DNA of 9,614 bases from JBCBTJ01 sp964597685 (GTDB lineage: Bacteria; Pseudomonadota; Alphaproteobacteria; Caulobacterales; Hyphomonadaceae). The translations under genes were made by a program, and so were the position numbers. The stretch's first letter is position 1, and every line of letters begins with the position of its first letter. Location of the stretch: assembly GCA_964597685.1 (NCBI GenBank), contig CAZQZC010000095.1:1-9614 (forward strand). The letters run 5' to 3'. Below are positions 1 to 6,477 of the stretch, piece by piece. The notes beneath the pieces were generated by a model. The model saw only the letters and a list, made by a program, of their open reading frames with translations. It did not search any database and was not told the origin of the DNA.

Positions 1-696
1 CGCTCTTTCCCAGATTTGTGCCTGCAGTCTGGAGACGAGCTCCTGAGGGGTTCCGGTAGAGGCGAGCCTGCCCTTATTCATAATCGCCTTTTGCGGGCAG
101 AGGTCCCAAACATCAGAGACGATGTGGGTTGAGAGGATAACCAATCGGTCACGGCTTATACTGTTGAGGAGTGCGTTGAACCGGCCTCGCTCCAGCGGAT
201 CGAGACCAGCAGTCGGCTCGTCCACAATAATGAGCTTGGGATTTCCAATCAGCGCCTGTGCAATGCCAAAGCGTTGGCGCATGCCGCCAGAATATTGGCT
301 AACGGCCTTCTTGCGATCAGAATATAGGTTCACTTGCTCCAGAAGGTGCGAGACCGCTTCCCGACGCGGTCTCGTCTTCGTCATCCCCTTCAAGAGCGCG
401 AGATAAGAGAGGAGGCTTTCTCCGGATATCCCGGGATAAACGCCAAAATCCTGCGGCAAGTAACCCAGCAGATTGCGAACACGCTGGGGCTCCTTCAGGA
501 CATCGATGTCCCCGAAGGTTACGCTGCCGCTGTCAGCCTCCTGAAGCGTTGCAATCGTACGCATGAAGGTCGATTTCCCAGCGCCATTCGGGCCAAGCAG
601 GCCAAACATGCCCGGATTGATTGTCAGGCTGACGCCATCAAGTGCGCGCACGCCATTTCCATAGACCTTTGTCAGGTCCCGAATAACCAGATCCAT
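1..696 (-). CDS. ABC transporter ATP-binding protein (3' end cut by window edge)
   Basis: Cytoplasmic ATPase subunit of an ABC-2 type (CcmA-like) transporter. The visible 232 codons hold a nearly complete nucleotide-binding domain: Walker A GPNGAGKST at residues 35-43, Q-loop Gln82 in GYLPQDFG, signature YSGGM at 135-139, Walker B LIIVDE at 155-160, D-loop GLDP at 164-167 and H-loop His191. All catalytic residues are present, so it should hydrolyse ATP. The ATG at 696 follows a good Shine-Dalgarno (AGGAG, 9-nt spacing) that overlaps the TAG stop of the secreted-protein gene, so translation of the two is probably coupled. The reading frame is still open at base 1. The substrate cannot be read from the sequence. 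A permease gene beyond the left edge is expected from family knowledge and is not seen. Confidence 0.95.
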   Translation of the reverse strand, partial: MDLVIRDLTKVYGNGVRALDGVSLTINPGMFGLLGPNGAGKSTFMRTIATLQEADSGSVTFGDIDVLKEPQRVRNLLGYLPQDFGVYPGISGESLLSYLALLKGMTKTRPRREAVSHLLEQVNLYSDRKKAVSQYSGGMRQRFGIAQALIGNPKLIIVDEPTAGLDPLERGRFNALLNSISRDRLVILSTHIVSDVWDLCPQKAIMNKGRLASTGTPQELVSRLQAQIWERA

Positions 697-707
697 GACC
701 GCCGCTC

Positions 708-1472
708 CTATCGGGTACGGGAGACGACAGCGCCCGACTGGCGCAGGGCGTCGAGGGCTTCTTCCTGCAAGTCTTGCAATTGGCCGTCGCTAATCTCGCG
801 ATGGCCTTCGGGGATTTCGAACAGAGACAAGTCTGTCTCTGTGCTTTCGATGGCGGCAGCAGAGTAGCGCCAGAAATCTTCGCCGATCTTGAGCTCTAGA
901 ACCGCCCCCGGCAGACCTTTTAGTGGGAAAGGGGAAAGGCCCGCGGGGAGGGCGTCCGTATACCAGATATTTGTTGCGCGCTCTTCGCCATTAACAGTCA
1001 CGGAGCCGGTCAGCTCTCGCGCCTCATAGCCGAGAATTGCGCGCACGTTGCCCGTTTGCGTAAATCCGTCCAGTTCAGCCAGATCAGAGCGATTGGCGAA
1101 CTTGAATCCTGCGAGTTCGCCCACGCGGATCTGCTCTCCGACCCCGAGGTCCACAATCGTAACGTCGCCGTTTGACCCAATGCGAATCTGGACGGTCTGA
1201 TCGGACGGATCCGCCGGCAGCGTTCTAAGACTGAACCTGTCGCCGGCGAACGCCGCCTCTATTCGAACTGTCCGCTCCTTGGGGACGAGGGCTTTCAGCG
1301 CGGCCTGATCTGGCGACAGAGCGGCGTGGAGATTGATCGTCTGATCATAAATTATTTTGCCTTGGTCTTCCGTCTCCTGCGCCAAGCCGGAGAGTGGCGT
1401 CAGCGCCACGCAGGCGGTCAGAAAACGCAGTTTCAGGATTGAAAGCGATGCTTGAGCAAGACCGGTCATCAT
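708..1472 (-). CDS. Secreted GLPGLI-like (Porph_ging) protein of unknown function
   Basis: A 254-residue exported protein. A signal peptide is visible: basic KLR at 14-16, a hydrophobic stretch to about 29, and a likely cut after GLA near residue 31. The mature part is beta-rich in appearance and carries landmarks of the GLPGLI family: GKIIYD at 38-43, ILGYEA at 146-151, IWYTDALP at 169-176 and KGLPGAVLELK at 185-195. In the namesake motif the LI is replaced by AV. That family is known mainly from Bacteroidetes and has no settled function; a DUF4412-like assignment is the alternative. Two ATGs stand in tandem at 1472 and 1469. GAGGAG lies 4 nt before the first and 7 nt before the second, so the second may be used. 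It lies 11 bp upstream of the ABC ATPase, suggesting it serves or senses that transporter (inference). Confidence 0.85.
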   Translation of the reverse strand: MMTGLAQASLSILKLRFLTACVALTPLSGLAQETEDQGKIIYDQTINLHAALSPDQAALKALVPKERTVRIEAAFAGDRFSLRTLPADPSDQTVQIRIGSNGDVTIVDLGVGEQIRVGELAGFKFANRSDLAELDGFTQTGNVRAILGYEARELTGSVTVNGEERATNIWYTDALPAGLSPFPLKGLPGAVLELKIGEDFWRYSAAAIESTETDLSLFEIPEGHREISDGQLQDLQEEALDALRQSGAVVSRTR

Positions 1473-1530
1473 AAGACTCCTCGTTTACGATGAGGGGTCT
1501 AGACGGGAAACGACGCCTGCATTTGTCGCC

Positions 1531-1560
1531 AATATGTCTCTTGTATCAGCTTCGTGTCAC
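1531..1560 (-). promoter_or_regulatory. Candidate promoter and operator for the secreted protein/ABC operon
   Basis: Read on the minus strand, GTGACA (1560-1555) and CATATT (1536-1531) sit 18 nt apart and resemble -35 and -10 boxes, giving a start near 1524. Between them lies ACGAAGCTGATACAA (1555-1541), which matches 14 of 15 bases of an element in front of the response regulator gene. Its halves, ACGAA and ACAAG, recur with an 11-bp period. The -35 box overlaps the stop codon of the kinase gene. If these boxes are right, the operator lies in the promoter spacer, which would fit repression better than classical activation; that remains open. Confidence 0.5.
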
Positions 1561-3050
1561 AGGGTCGGAAGCGTTAGAATGGCCGCCACGCGATCAGGCG
1601 GACGGTTCTCAAGACGAAGCGCGCCGCCATGGTGCCTGGCGATGTCGCTGGCGATGGCCAGTCCCAGCCCCGTTCCACCGGTGTTCCGGCTGCGTGATTT
1701 CTCTCCCCGTTCAAAGGGTGCGAGCAGTCGGGTCAGATCGCCATCACAAAAGGGGCGGGCGGTATTGCTCACGGTGACAACAGCCTGAGCTGCATCAGTC
1801 GAAAGCTCGACCTGAGTGTCTGAACCATAGATTTGGGCGTTGTCGATGAGATTGGCGACGGCGCGTCTTAGCGCCAGACGGTCGCCAAGGATTTTCACGG
1901 GTGTGTCCGGCACTCGAAACGTGATCGGGGCGTTCAGGGCCATTTCGTCGACGACCTGGATAAGGACCTCATTGAGATCAAGTTCGACCTCAGCCGACCT
2001 GGCGTCGCCGCCGCGCGCATAGGTCATCATTTCCTGGATCATCGCTTCCATGCGGGCGATGTCGTCCGCCATCTTGTCTCTTTGTGTTTCGGAGACAGCC
2101 GTCTCGATGCGGACCCTGAGGCCTGTCAGCGGCGTTCTGAGATCATGTGCAAGCGCGGCGACCAGGCGCGATCTCTTGCCGGCTTCTTCGCTTAGACGTT
2201 TGTGCATGTTTTGGAGAGCCGCTGCGGCTGATCGAAGCTCCTGGGACCCGGAAAGACCGTCTGCCGACAGGGGTTTATCGAGCTGAGAATCATCAGCGAG
2301 TCGCGCTAGGTTGCGCAATGGCGCAGACAATTGCCGGGCGGCGAACCACCCCATTGGAATCAGAACCACAGCGCTCAAGACAAACGCCAGAAGGACCTGC
2401 ATGCGCCAGCCTGTCAAAACCGGACCGCTCCGGGTGACAGTTCTCCAATTGCCGTCGCTACGCTTCACCGCAGCCGTCAAGAGCGTCGAAAGTTCGATGT
2501 CGGTCAGTAGGGAAAAAAGCGGATCGACGCGACCTGGTTCAGCGTCGACGCCGTCAATACCAGGTTCCGCTTGCAAGAACCGACCAACCATTTCTTGAAG
2601 CGTCTTCGCGTCGTCGCCTTCGACCATTATGGGCGCGCGTACGACCAGGTCAGACTGCTGCTCGTCGGGTTTCAGTGTTGGCTGCACGCCTTCGAGCGAA
2701 CCCGCTGCGACCGTGACCTGCGTGAAGACTTCACTCGGTCTGCCGACAACAATTATCTCATCGCGCGGGTGGTCGAGGAGGTTGGAGAGTATGATTTCGA
2801 AGAGATGCTGGCGCTCGAGGTTCGAGCCTTCATCCAAGTCCGGAGCGTTTTGCCTGACGCGATAGCGCAACCCTTGGGATCTTGCTGTATCAGGCGCGGC
2901 GAGGGCGTCGGCGATCTGTCTCAAACTGACCGGTCTGATCTCTGGCGTCGGGACAAACAAGACAACCGTGAACGTGATGACCAGAACAATGCCCACGGTC
3001 GCCATGAGTGTCGCGAGCATCTGAGCCAGCGCTGATCGGAAGACACTCAT
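1557..3050 (-). CDS. HAMP-domain sensor histidine kinase
   Basis: Inner-membrane histidine kinase of 497 residues that should phosphorylate the regulator encoded just upstream. Order of parts: TM1 at about 11-33, a periplasmic region of about 180 residues (34-214) that I do not recognise, TM2 at about 215-236, HAMP at about 237-290, the H-box AHDLRTPL with phosphoacceptor His302, the N-box around Asn400/Asn404, and the G2 box GGTGLGLAIA at 458-467. The G1 box, normally D-x-G-x-G, reads N-T-A-R-P at 429-433. An Asn in the first place occurs in some kinases, but losing both glycines is unusual. The ATG at 3050 overlaps the regulator's TGA (ATGA) and has no strong Shine-Dalgarno, pointing to translational coupling. 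ATP binding looks likely but is not assured. Confidence 0.96.
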   Translation of the reverse strand: MSVFRSALAQMLATLMATVGIVLVITFTVVLFVPTPEIRPVSLRQIADALAAPDTARSQGLRYRVRQNAPDLDEGSNLERQHLFEIILSNLLDHPRDEIIVVGRPSEVFTQVTVAAGSLEGVQPTLKPDEQQSDLVVRAPIMVEGDDAKTLQEMVGRFLQAEPGIDGVDAEPGRVDPLFSLLTDIELSTLLTAAVKRSDGNWRTVTRSGPVLTGWRMQVLLAFVLSAVVLIPMGWFAARQLSAPLRNLARLADDSQLDKPLSADGLSGSQELRSAAAALQNMHKRLSEEAGKRSRLVAALAHDLRTPLTGLRVRIETAVSETQRDKMADDIARMEAMIQEMMTYARGGDARSAEVELDLNEVLIQVVDEMALNAPITFRVPDTPVKILGDRLALRRAVANLIDNAQIYGSDTQVELSTDAAQAVVTVSNTARPFCDGDLTRLLAPFERGEKSRSRNTGGTGLGLAIASDIARHHGGALRLENRPPDRVAAILTLPTL

Positions 3051-3817
3051 GTGCGCTTGTCGTCCGCTCTGAAACGGTAACCGAGGCCGCGAACGGTTTC
3101 GATAAATTTGACGCCGTCCCGACCGAGTTTTGCGCGTAGACGGCTGATGGCGAGGTCAATGCTGCGATCAAAACTGTCTGCGGTGTCGCCGCGGGTCAGA
3201 TCCAGTAACATGTCGCGGCTCAAGACGCGCCCAGGCCGTTCGGCCAAGACCTGCAAGAGCTGGATTTCGTTTACGGTCAGCACAACAGGGTCGCCTTCGG
3301 GATCGAGCAGACGATGCTCCTCCGGATAGAGCGTCCACTGCCCAAAACCTATGTGCGAGGTCGCCGGCGCCGCATCTCCGTCTATTGGGGTCGTTTCGAA
3401 GCGTGCCTGAAGGCGCAGCAAAGCGCGTATGCGTGCAAGCAATTCCCGGGGCTCGAAGGGTTTTGGAAGATAATCGCAAGCGCCTGCTTCCAGCCCCGCG
3501 ACCCGATCTATCACATCGCTCATGGCCGACAGGATCAGAATGGGCGGACACCTGTCAGACAGCCTTCGACAGGCGGAGAGGCCGTCTTCTCCGGGCATCA
3601 TGAGATCCAGAATGATCAAATCCCAGGGGCTGTCCGTCAGCAGCTTCTGCATGACGGGCACATTCTCAGCCGTTCCCACGACATAACCATGTGTCCCGAG
3701 ATACTCAGACACGGCGTCACGGATTGAGGCGTCGTCATCGACCAACAACAGTCTCGCGCGCTGGTCGCCTTCGTGATCAGAGATCTGGTTCGGCGAGAGA
3801 AGGGGCGGGTGAGGCAT
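3047..3817 (-). CDS. OmpR/PhoB-family response regulator
   Basis: DNA-binding response regulator, 256 residues from the ATG at 3817. Receiver domain at about 21-135: acidic pair Asp27/Asp28 in LLLVDDD, phosphoacceptor Asp71 in IILDLMMP, Ser97 at the switch position and Lys119 in DYLPKPF. A winged-helix Trans_reg_C domain follows at about 155-250, ending in the typical ETVRGLGYRF. A TTG at 3844 would add nine residues. I prefer the ATG because a plausible -10 (CTATGT, 3859-3854) would start transcription only a few bases before that TTG. Neither start has a clear Shine-Dalgarno. It precedes and overlaps its kinase gene by 4 bp. A direct repeat in its own promoter suggests autoregulation. Confidence 0.95.
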   Translation of the reverse strand: MPHPPLLSPNQISDHEGDQRARLLLVDDDASIRDAVSEYLGTHGYVVGTAENVPVMQKLLTDSPWDLIILDLMMPGEDGLSACRRLSDRCPPILILSAMSDVIDRVAGLEAGACDYLPKPFEPRELLARIRALLRLQARFETTPIDGDAAPATSHIGFGQWTLYPEEHRLLDPEGDPVVLTVNEIQLLQVLAERPGRVLSRDMLLDLTRGDTADSFDRSIDLAISRLRAKLGRDGVKFIETVRGLGYRFRADDKRT

Positions 3818-3853
3818 GTGTTGTGAACAAAGGCTGAGTTGCAAAACGCACCG

Positions 3854-3882
3854 ACATAGAGGGCCTTTGTATCAGCTTTGTT
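3854..3882 (-). promoter_or_regulatory. Candidate promoter with OmpR-type direct-repeat operator for the regulator/kinase operon
   Basis: On the minus strand ACAAAG (3881-3876), CTGAT and ACAAAG (3870-3865) form a perfect 6-bp direct repeat with an 11-bp period, one helical turn, the arrangement OmpR-family dimers bind. CTATGT at 3859-3854 can serve as -10. The -35 position (3882-3877, AACAAA) then falls inside the first half-site, the layout of an activated promoter. Fifteen bases (3881-3867) recur with one mismatch in front of the secreted protein gene at 1555-1541. Confidence 0.55.
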
Positions 3883-3940
3883 TCTGACGTTTGCCCAGAG
3901 AAGCGCCACAGCGAACGCGCATAATCGATATTATGGGAAA

Positions 3941-4765
3941 TTATGGATCGCCTTTGTAGGGCAAGGTGATCTGGAGCCCGTCATAGCCAGGCTCGACGCC
4001 CTCAGGCAGCTCTCGTACAAGCGTGGCGTAATCCATGTCGACATGGAGGTTCGTGAGGATCGCCCGCTTTGGTTTCAGCGCGCTGATCCAGCCGAGCGCC
4101 CTCTCGAGATTGGCATGCGTCGGATGCGGCGTGTAACGCAGCGCGTCGACGATGAAGACGTCCAGTTCGGCAAGCTGATCCAGGCTGTCGTCCGGCAGGT
4201 CTACGACATCGTTGCAATAGGCCAAGTCCCCAATCCGAAACCCAAGCGAGCGGATCGGCCCATGGTCTTGGTCCAAGGGCGACAGGGTCACAGCGCCGCC
4301 GGCGCCCTCGAGCGTCAGCGGACGTCCCGCCTCCAACGCGCCTTCCCGATGGTCGAGGATGGAGGGGTATCCCTTCGATCCTTCAAAGCAATACGCGAAC
4401 TTCCGGGTCAGCGTCCCGGCTGTCTCGGCGCTCATGTAAACGGGCATGCGGCGACGGTGGCGCAGGACCAGCGCCCGCAGATCGTCCAGGCCGTGGGTCT
4501 GATCCGCGTGGTCGTGGGAGATCACGACCGCGTCCAAATGGTCCACGTCGTGGGCGAGCAATTGCTCCCGCATGTCGGGCGACGTGTCGATCAGGATACG
4601 CGTCGGCGCGGCCGCATCGGCGCCAAAGCGCTCGATCAAGGCCGAGCATCTTAGACGCCGGTTTCGCGGCTCTTCCGGATCGCAGACGCCCCAATCGCCG
4701 CCGATCCGCGGAACGCCGCCTGACGACCCGGCGCCCAAAAGCGTAAAGACGAGCCGGCCCGTCAT
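3941..4765 (-). CDS. PhnP-like MBL-fold metallo-hydrolase
   Basis: Cytoplasmic metallo-beta-lactamase-fold hydrolase, 274 residues, similar to COG1235/PhnP phosphodiesterases. Visible landmarks: N-terminal LGAGSSGGVPRIGGDWG (10-26), metal motif HDHAD at 84-88 followed by QTHG, then His168 in DQDHGP, Asp186 in AYCNDV, PTHANLERAL at 215-224 and His241 in NLHVDMDY. The residue right after the motif Asp, usually His, is Gln89. I believe this is usual for the alphaproteobacterial branch, but I could not check it. The ATG at 4765 overlaps the tatD TGA by 4 bp, with AAGG 7 nt upstream; a longer reading frame starting at 4927 lies inside tatD and is rejected. It is the last gene of the dacF-tmk-holB-tatD operon. 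Its substrate is unknown; a cyclic phosphate ester is only a family-level guess. Confidence 0.92.
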   Translation of the reverse strand: MTGRLVFTLLGAGSSGGVPRIGGDWGVCDPEEPRNRRLRCSALIERFGADAAAPTRILIDTSPDMREQLLAHDVDHLDAVVISHDHADQTHGLDDLRALVLRHRRRMPVYMSAETAGTLTRKFAYCFEGSKGYPSILDHREGALEAGRPLTLEGAGGAVTLSPLDQDHGPIRSLGFRIGDLAYCNDVVDLPDDSLDQLAELDVFIVDALRYTPHPTHANLERALGWISALKPKRAILTNLHVDMDYATLVRELPEGVEPGYDGLQITLPYKGDP

Positions 4766-5535
4766 CCAGCGACCTTGCTGAAGAGCCTCACCGCATTGTC
4801 CTCCGTCAACGCCGCCGCCTCGTCCACGGAGAGGCCGCGCAGCTCCGCAAAGGCGCGGCAGACGTCGACCAAGTATGCGGGTTCGTTGCGCCGCCCCCGA
4901 TGCGGCACAGGCGCAAGATAAGGGCAATCGGTTTCGAGGATGATCCGATCGAGCGGGATCTGAGAGATCACCTCGCGCACGTCCCGGGCGCTCTTGAACG
5001 ACAGAATGCCCGAGACTGACACATAGGCCCCGAGCGCAAGGGCGCGCTCCGCCAGGTCAATGCCGCCCGTATAACAGTGCAGAAGCGGCCGGAACGGCGC
5101 TTCGCCATGGGCGGTCTCCAGTATTTCGGCCATCATGGCGTCGGCTTCGCGCGTATGCAGGATCAACGGCAAGCCCGTCGCCTGGGCCGCCGCGATATGT
5201 GTGTTCAGGCTTCTGACTTGGTCGGCTTCAGGGCTGTATCCGTAATGGAAGTCGAGCCCCGTTTCACCGATCGCGACCACTTTGGAGTCCGCTGCGGCGT
5301 CTATGAGCGTTTCAGAACGGAGGTCTGGAAAGTCCTTGGCGTGATGCGGATGAACGCCAGCAGAGCACCACACATCGTCATGCTGGCCTGCAATGTTCCG
5401 GATCGCCTCAAAATTGTCGAGCCGGTCGCAGATCGCCAGGAAACGCGTCACAGAGGCCTCTCGGGCGCGCTCCAGCGTCTCGTCGAGATCGTCGGCGAAG
5501 GTGTCGCCGTGCAAATTCACATGCGTGTCGAACAT
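4762..5535 (-). CDS. tatD: TatD-family metal-dependent hydrolase
   Basis: TatD-type amidohydrolase-fold nuclease, 257 residues, close to the usual family length. Motifs in order: THVNLH at 4-9, SAGVHPHH at 58-65, AIGETGLDFHYGY at 88-100 with Glu91, LPLILHTRE with His127, LLHCYTGG with His153, and LETDCPYLAP with Asp203. The HxH motif of YcfH-like members reads H5-V-N7, so the second histidine is Asn; E. coli TatD itself has GVN there, making this an intermediate form. Members have DNase activity and are linked to DNA repair and oxidative stress. The ATG at 5535 lies 12 bp after the holB stop with only a weak Shine-Dalgarno. In many relatives metG separates holB from this gene. Confidence 0.94.
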   Translation of the reverse strand: MFDTHVNLHGDTFADDLDETLERAREASVTRFLAICDRLDNFEAIRNIAGQHDDVWCSAGVHPHHAKDFPDLRSETLIDAAADSKVVAIGETGLDFHYGYSPEADQVRSLNTHIAAAQATGLPLILHTREADAMMAEILETAHGEAPFRPLLHCYTGGIDLAERALALGAYVSVSGILSFKSARDVREVISQIPLDRIILETDCPYLAPVPHRGRRNEPAYLVDVCRAFAELRGLSVDEAAALTEDNAVRLFSKVAG

Positions 5536-5547
5536 TGTGCAGGCCCG

Positions 5548-6477
5548 TTAGCGCGCCTGGGCGGCTTTCTGAAGCCCTTCAACCAGTTTAGCTGCGGCTT
5601 GAGCCCGGCTCATGGCGAGGTTCGACGTCTCCGCCGACAAGGCCGCCAAGTCCAGATACGCTTTGGCGTAGCGCGGATCCGCCTCCGCTTTCGCAGCGAT
5701 CCATGCCAGCGATTTGGCCGCAAGCGCCTCGAACGCGTCTTCATCGGCGCCGCCGAAGCGGATAAATCCCGAAACAGCCGCCGCGCCAGGTCGCGGCAAG
5801 CTCCGCAGCAGCGTTTCCGCAGCGTTGGCCGCAGAGGCCGCCGACGGCGTCGACAATCGCAAGATCTGACCCGGTTGCCCAGGAAACAGATCGCGCACCG
5901 CGGCAATGTCGCGATCGCCCGCCTGCGCGGCCAGAACCTGATCGGTGTCGGTCGCCGATAAGGGCGACAGCCGCAATGTGCGACACCGGGATCGGATTGT
6001 CGGCAGAACTTGGCGTCCCCTGTGGGAGATCAGAAACAGGACGGACTTTGGCGGCGGCTCCTCGAGGGTTTTCAAAAGGGCGTTTGCGCCGAAGCGATTC
6101 AGCTCATCAAGGGAGTCGATCACGCCGACCCGCCAACCGCCGAGCGCAGGACGAAGCGCAAAGAAGGCGTTCAGATCGCGGATGTCGTCGACCGGAATAT
6201 CCTGGGGGCGTTTCCCTTTTTCGTCGGGTCGCCGATGGATCCATCGCAAATCTGGATGCGCCGAAGCGAGCAGCTTTTGAACCACGGGATCGTCGACAGT
6301 CGCATCGGGCCCAGCCGCGCCCAGAAGCGCCCCCGCCAGGCGTTTCGCCAGCGTCGCCTTGCCAATGCCCAGAGGTCCTTCGACCAGCCATCCATGGTGC
6401 AGTGTTCCGCCTTCAAAGGCGGTGAGGAACGCCGTCTCGGCCTCCGAGTGCCCAACCAAAGGCCAGGCGGCGCTCAT
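5548..6477 (-). CDS. holB: DNA polymerase III subunit delta' (clamp loader)
   Basis: Delta-prime subunit of the DNA polymerase III clamp loader, 309 residues. It has the AAA+ layout of the family: N-terminal LVGHSEAE, P-loop GPLGIGKAT at 34-42 with Lys40, VGVIDSLDELNRFGANALLKTLEEPP at about 117-142, sensor-1 region LFLISHRG, and the SRC motif at 163-165 that supplies the arginine finger to a neighbouring subunit. The C-terminal third is alanine-rich and poorly conserved, as usual. No zinc-binding cysteine cluster of the DnaX type is seen. It overlaps tmk by 4 bp (ATGA at 6477-6474), and the tmk-holB pairing is widespread in bacteria. The weak Shine-Dalgarno fits coupling to tmk. Confidence 0.95.
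   Translation of the reverse strand: MSAAWPLVGHSEAETAFLTAFEGGTLHHGWLVEGPLGIGKATLAKRLAGALLGAAGPDATVDDPVVQKLLASAHPDLRWIHRRPDEKGKRPQDIPVDDIRDLNAFFALRPALGGWRVGVIDSLDELNRFGANALLKTLEEPPPKSVLFLISHRGRQVLPTIRSRCRTLRLSPLSATDTDQVLAAQAGDRDIAAVRDLFPGQPGQILRLSTPSAASAANAAETLLRSLPRPGAAAVSGFIRFGGADEDAFEALAAKSLAWIAAKAEADPRYAKAYLDLAALSAETSNLAMSRAQAAAKLVEGLQKAAQAR

Noticed and set aside
2886..2893. TGTATCAG inside the kinase gene, a partial match to the shared operator element
   Set aside because: Only 8 bases match, it is inside coding sequence, and the second half-site is absent.
3818..3844. TTG start at 3844 for the response regulator
   Set aside because: The proposed -10 would start transcription only about 3 nt before it, and the ATG at 3817 already gives a full receiver domain. 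Not fully excluded.
3885..3920. Possible terminator stem after the MBL hydrolase (GCGC/GGCGC arms)
   Set aside because: The arms are short and imperfect and no T tract follows, so it does not qualify as an intrinsic terminator.
4766..4927. N-terminal extension of the MBL hydrolase starting at 4927
   Set aside because: These 54 codons lie inside tatD in another frame, are Arg/Gly-rich without family similarity, and a good ATG with Shine-Dalgarno stands at 4765.
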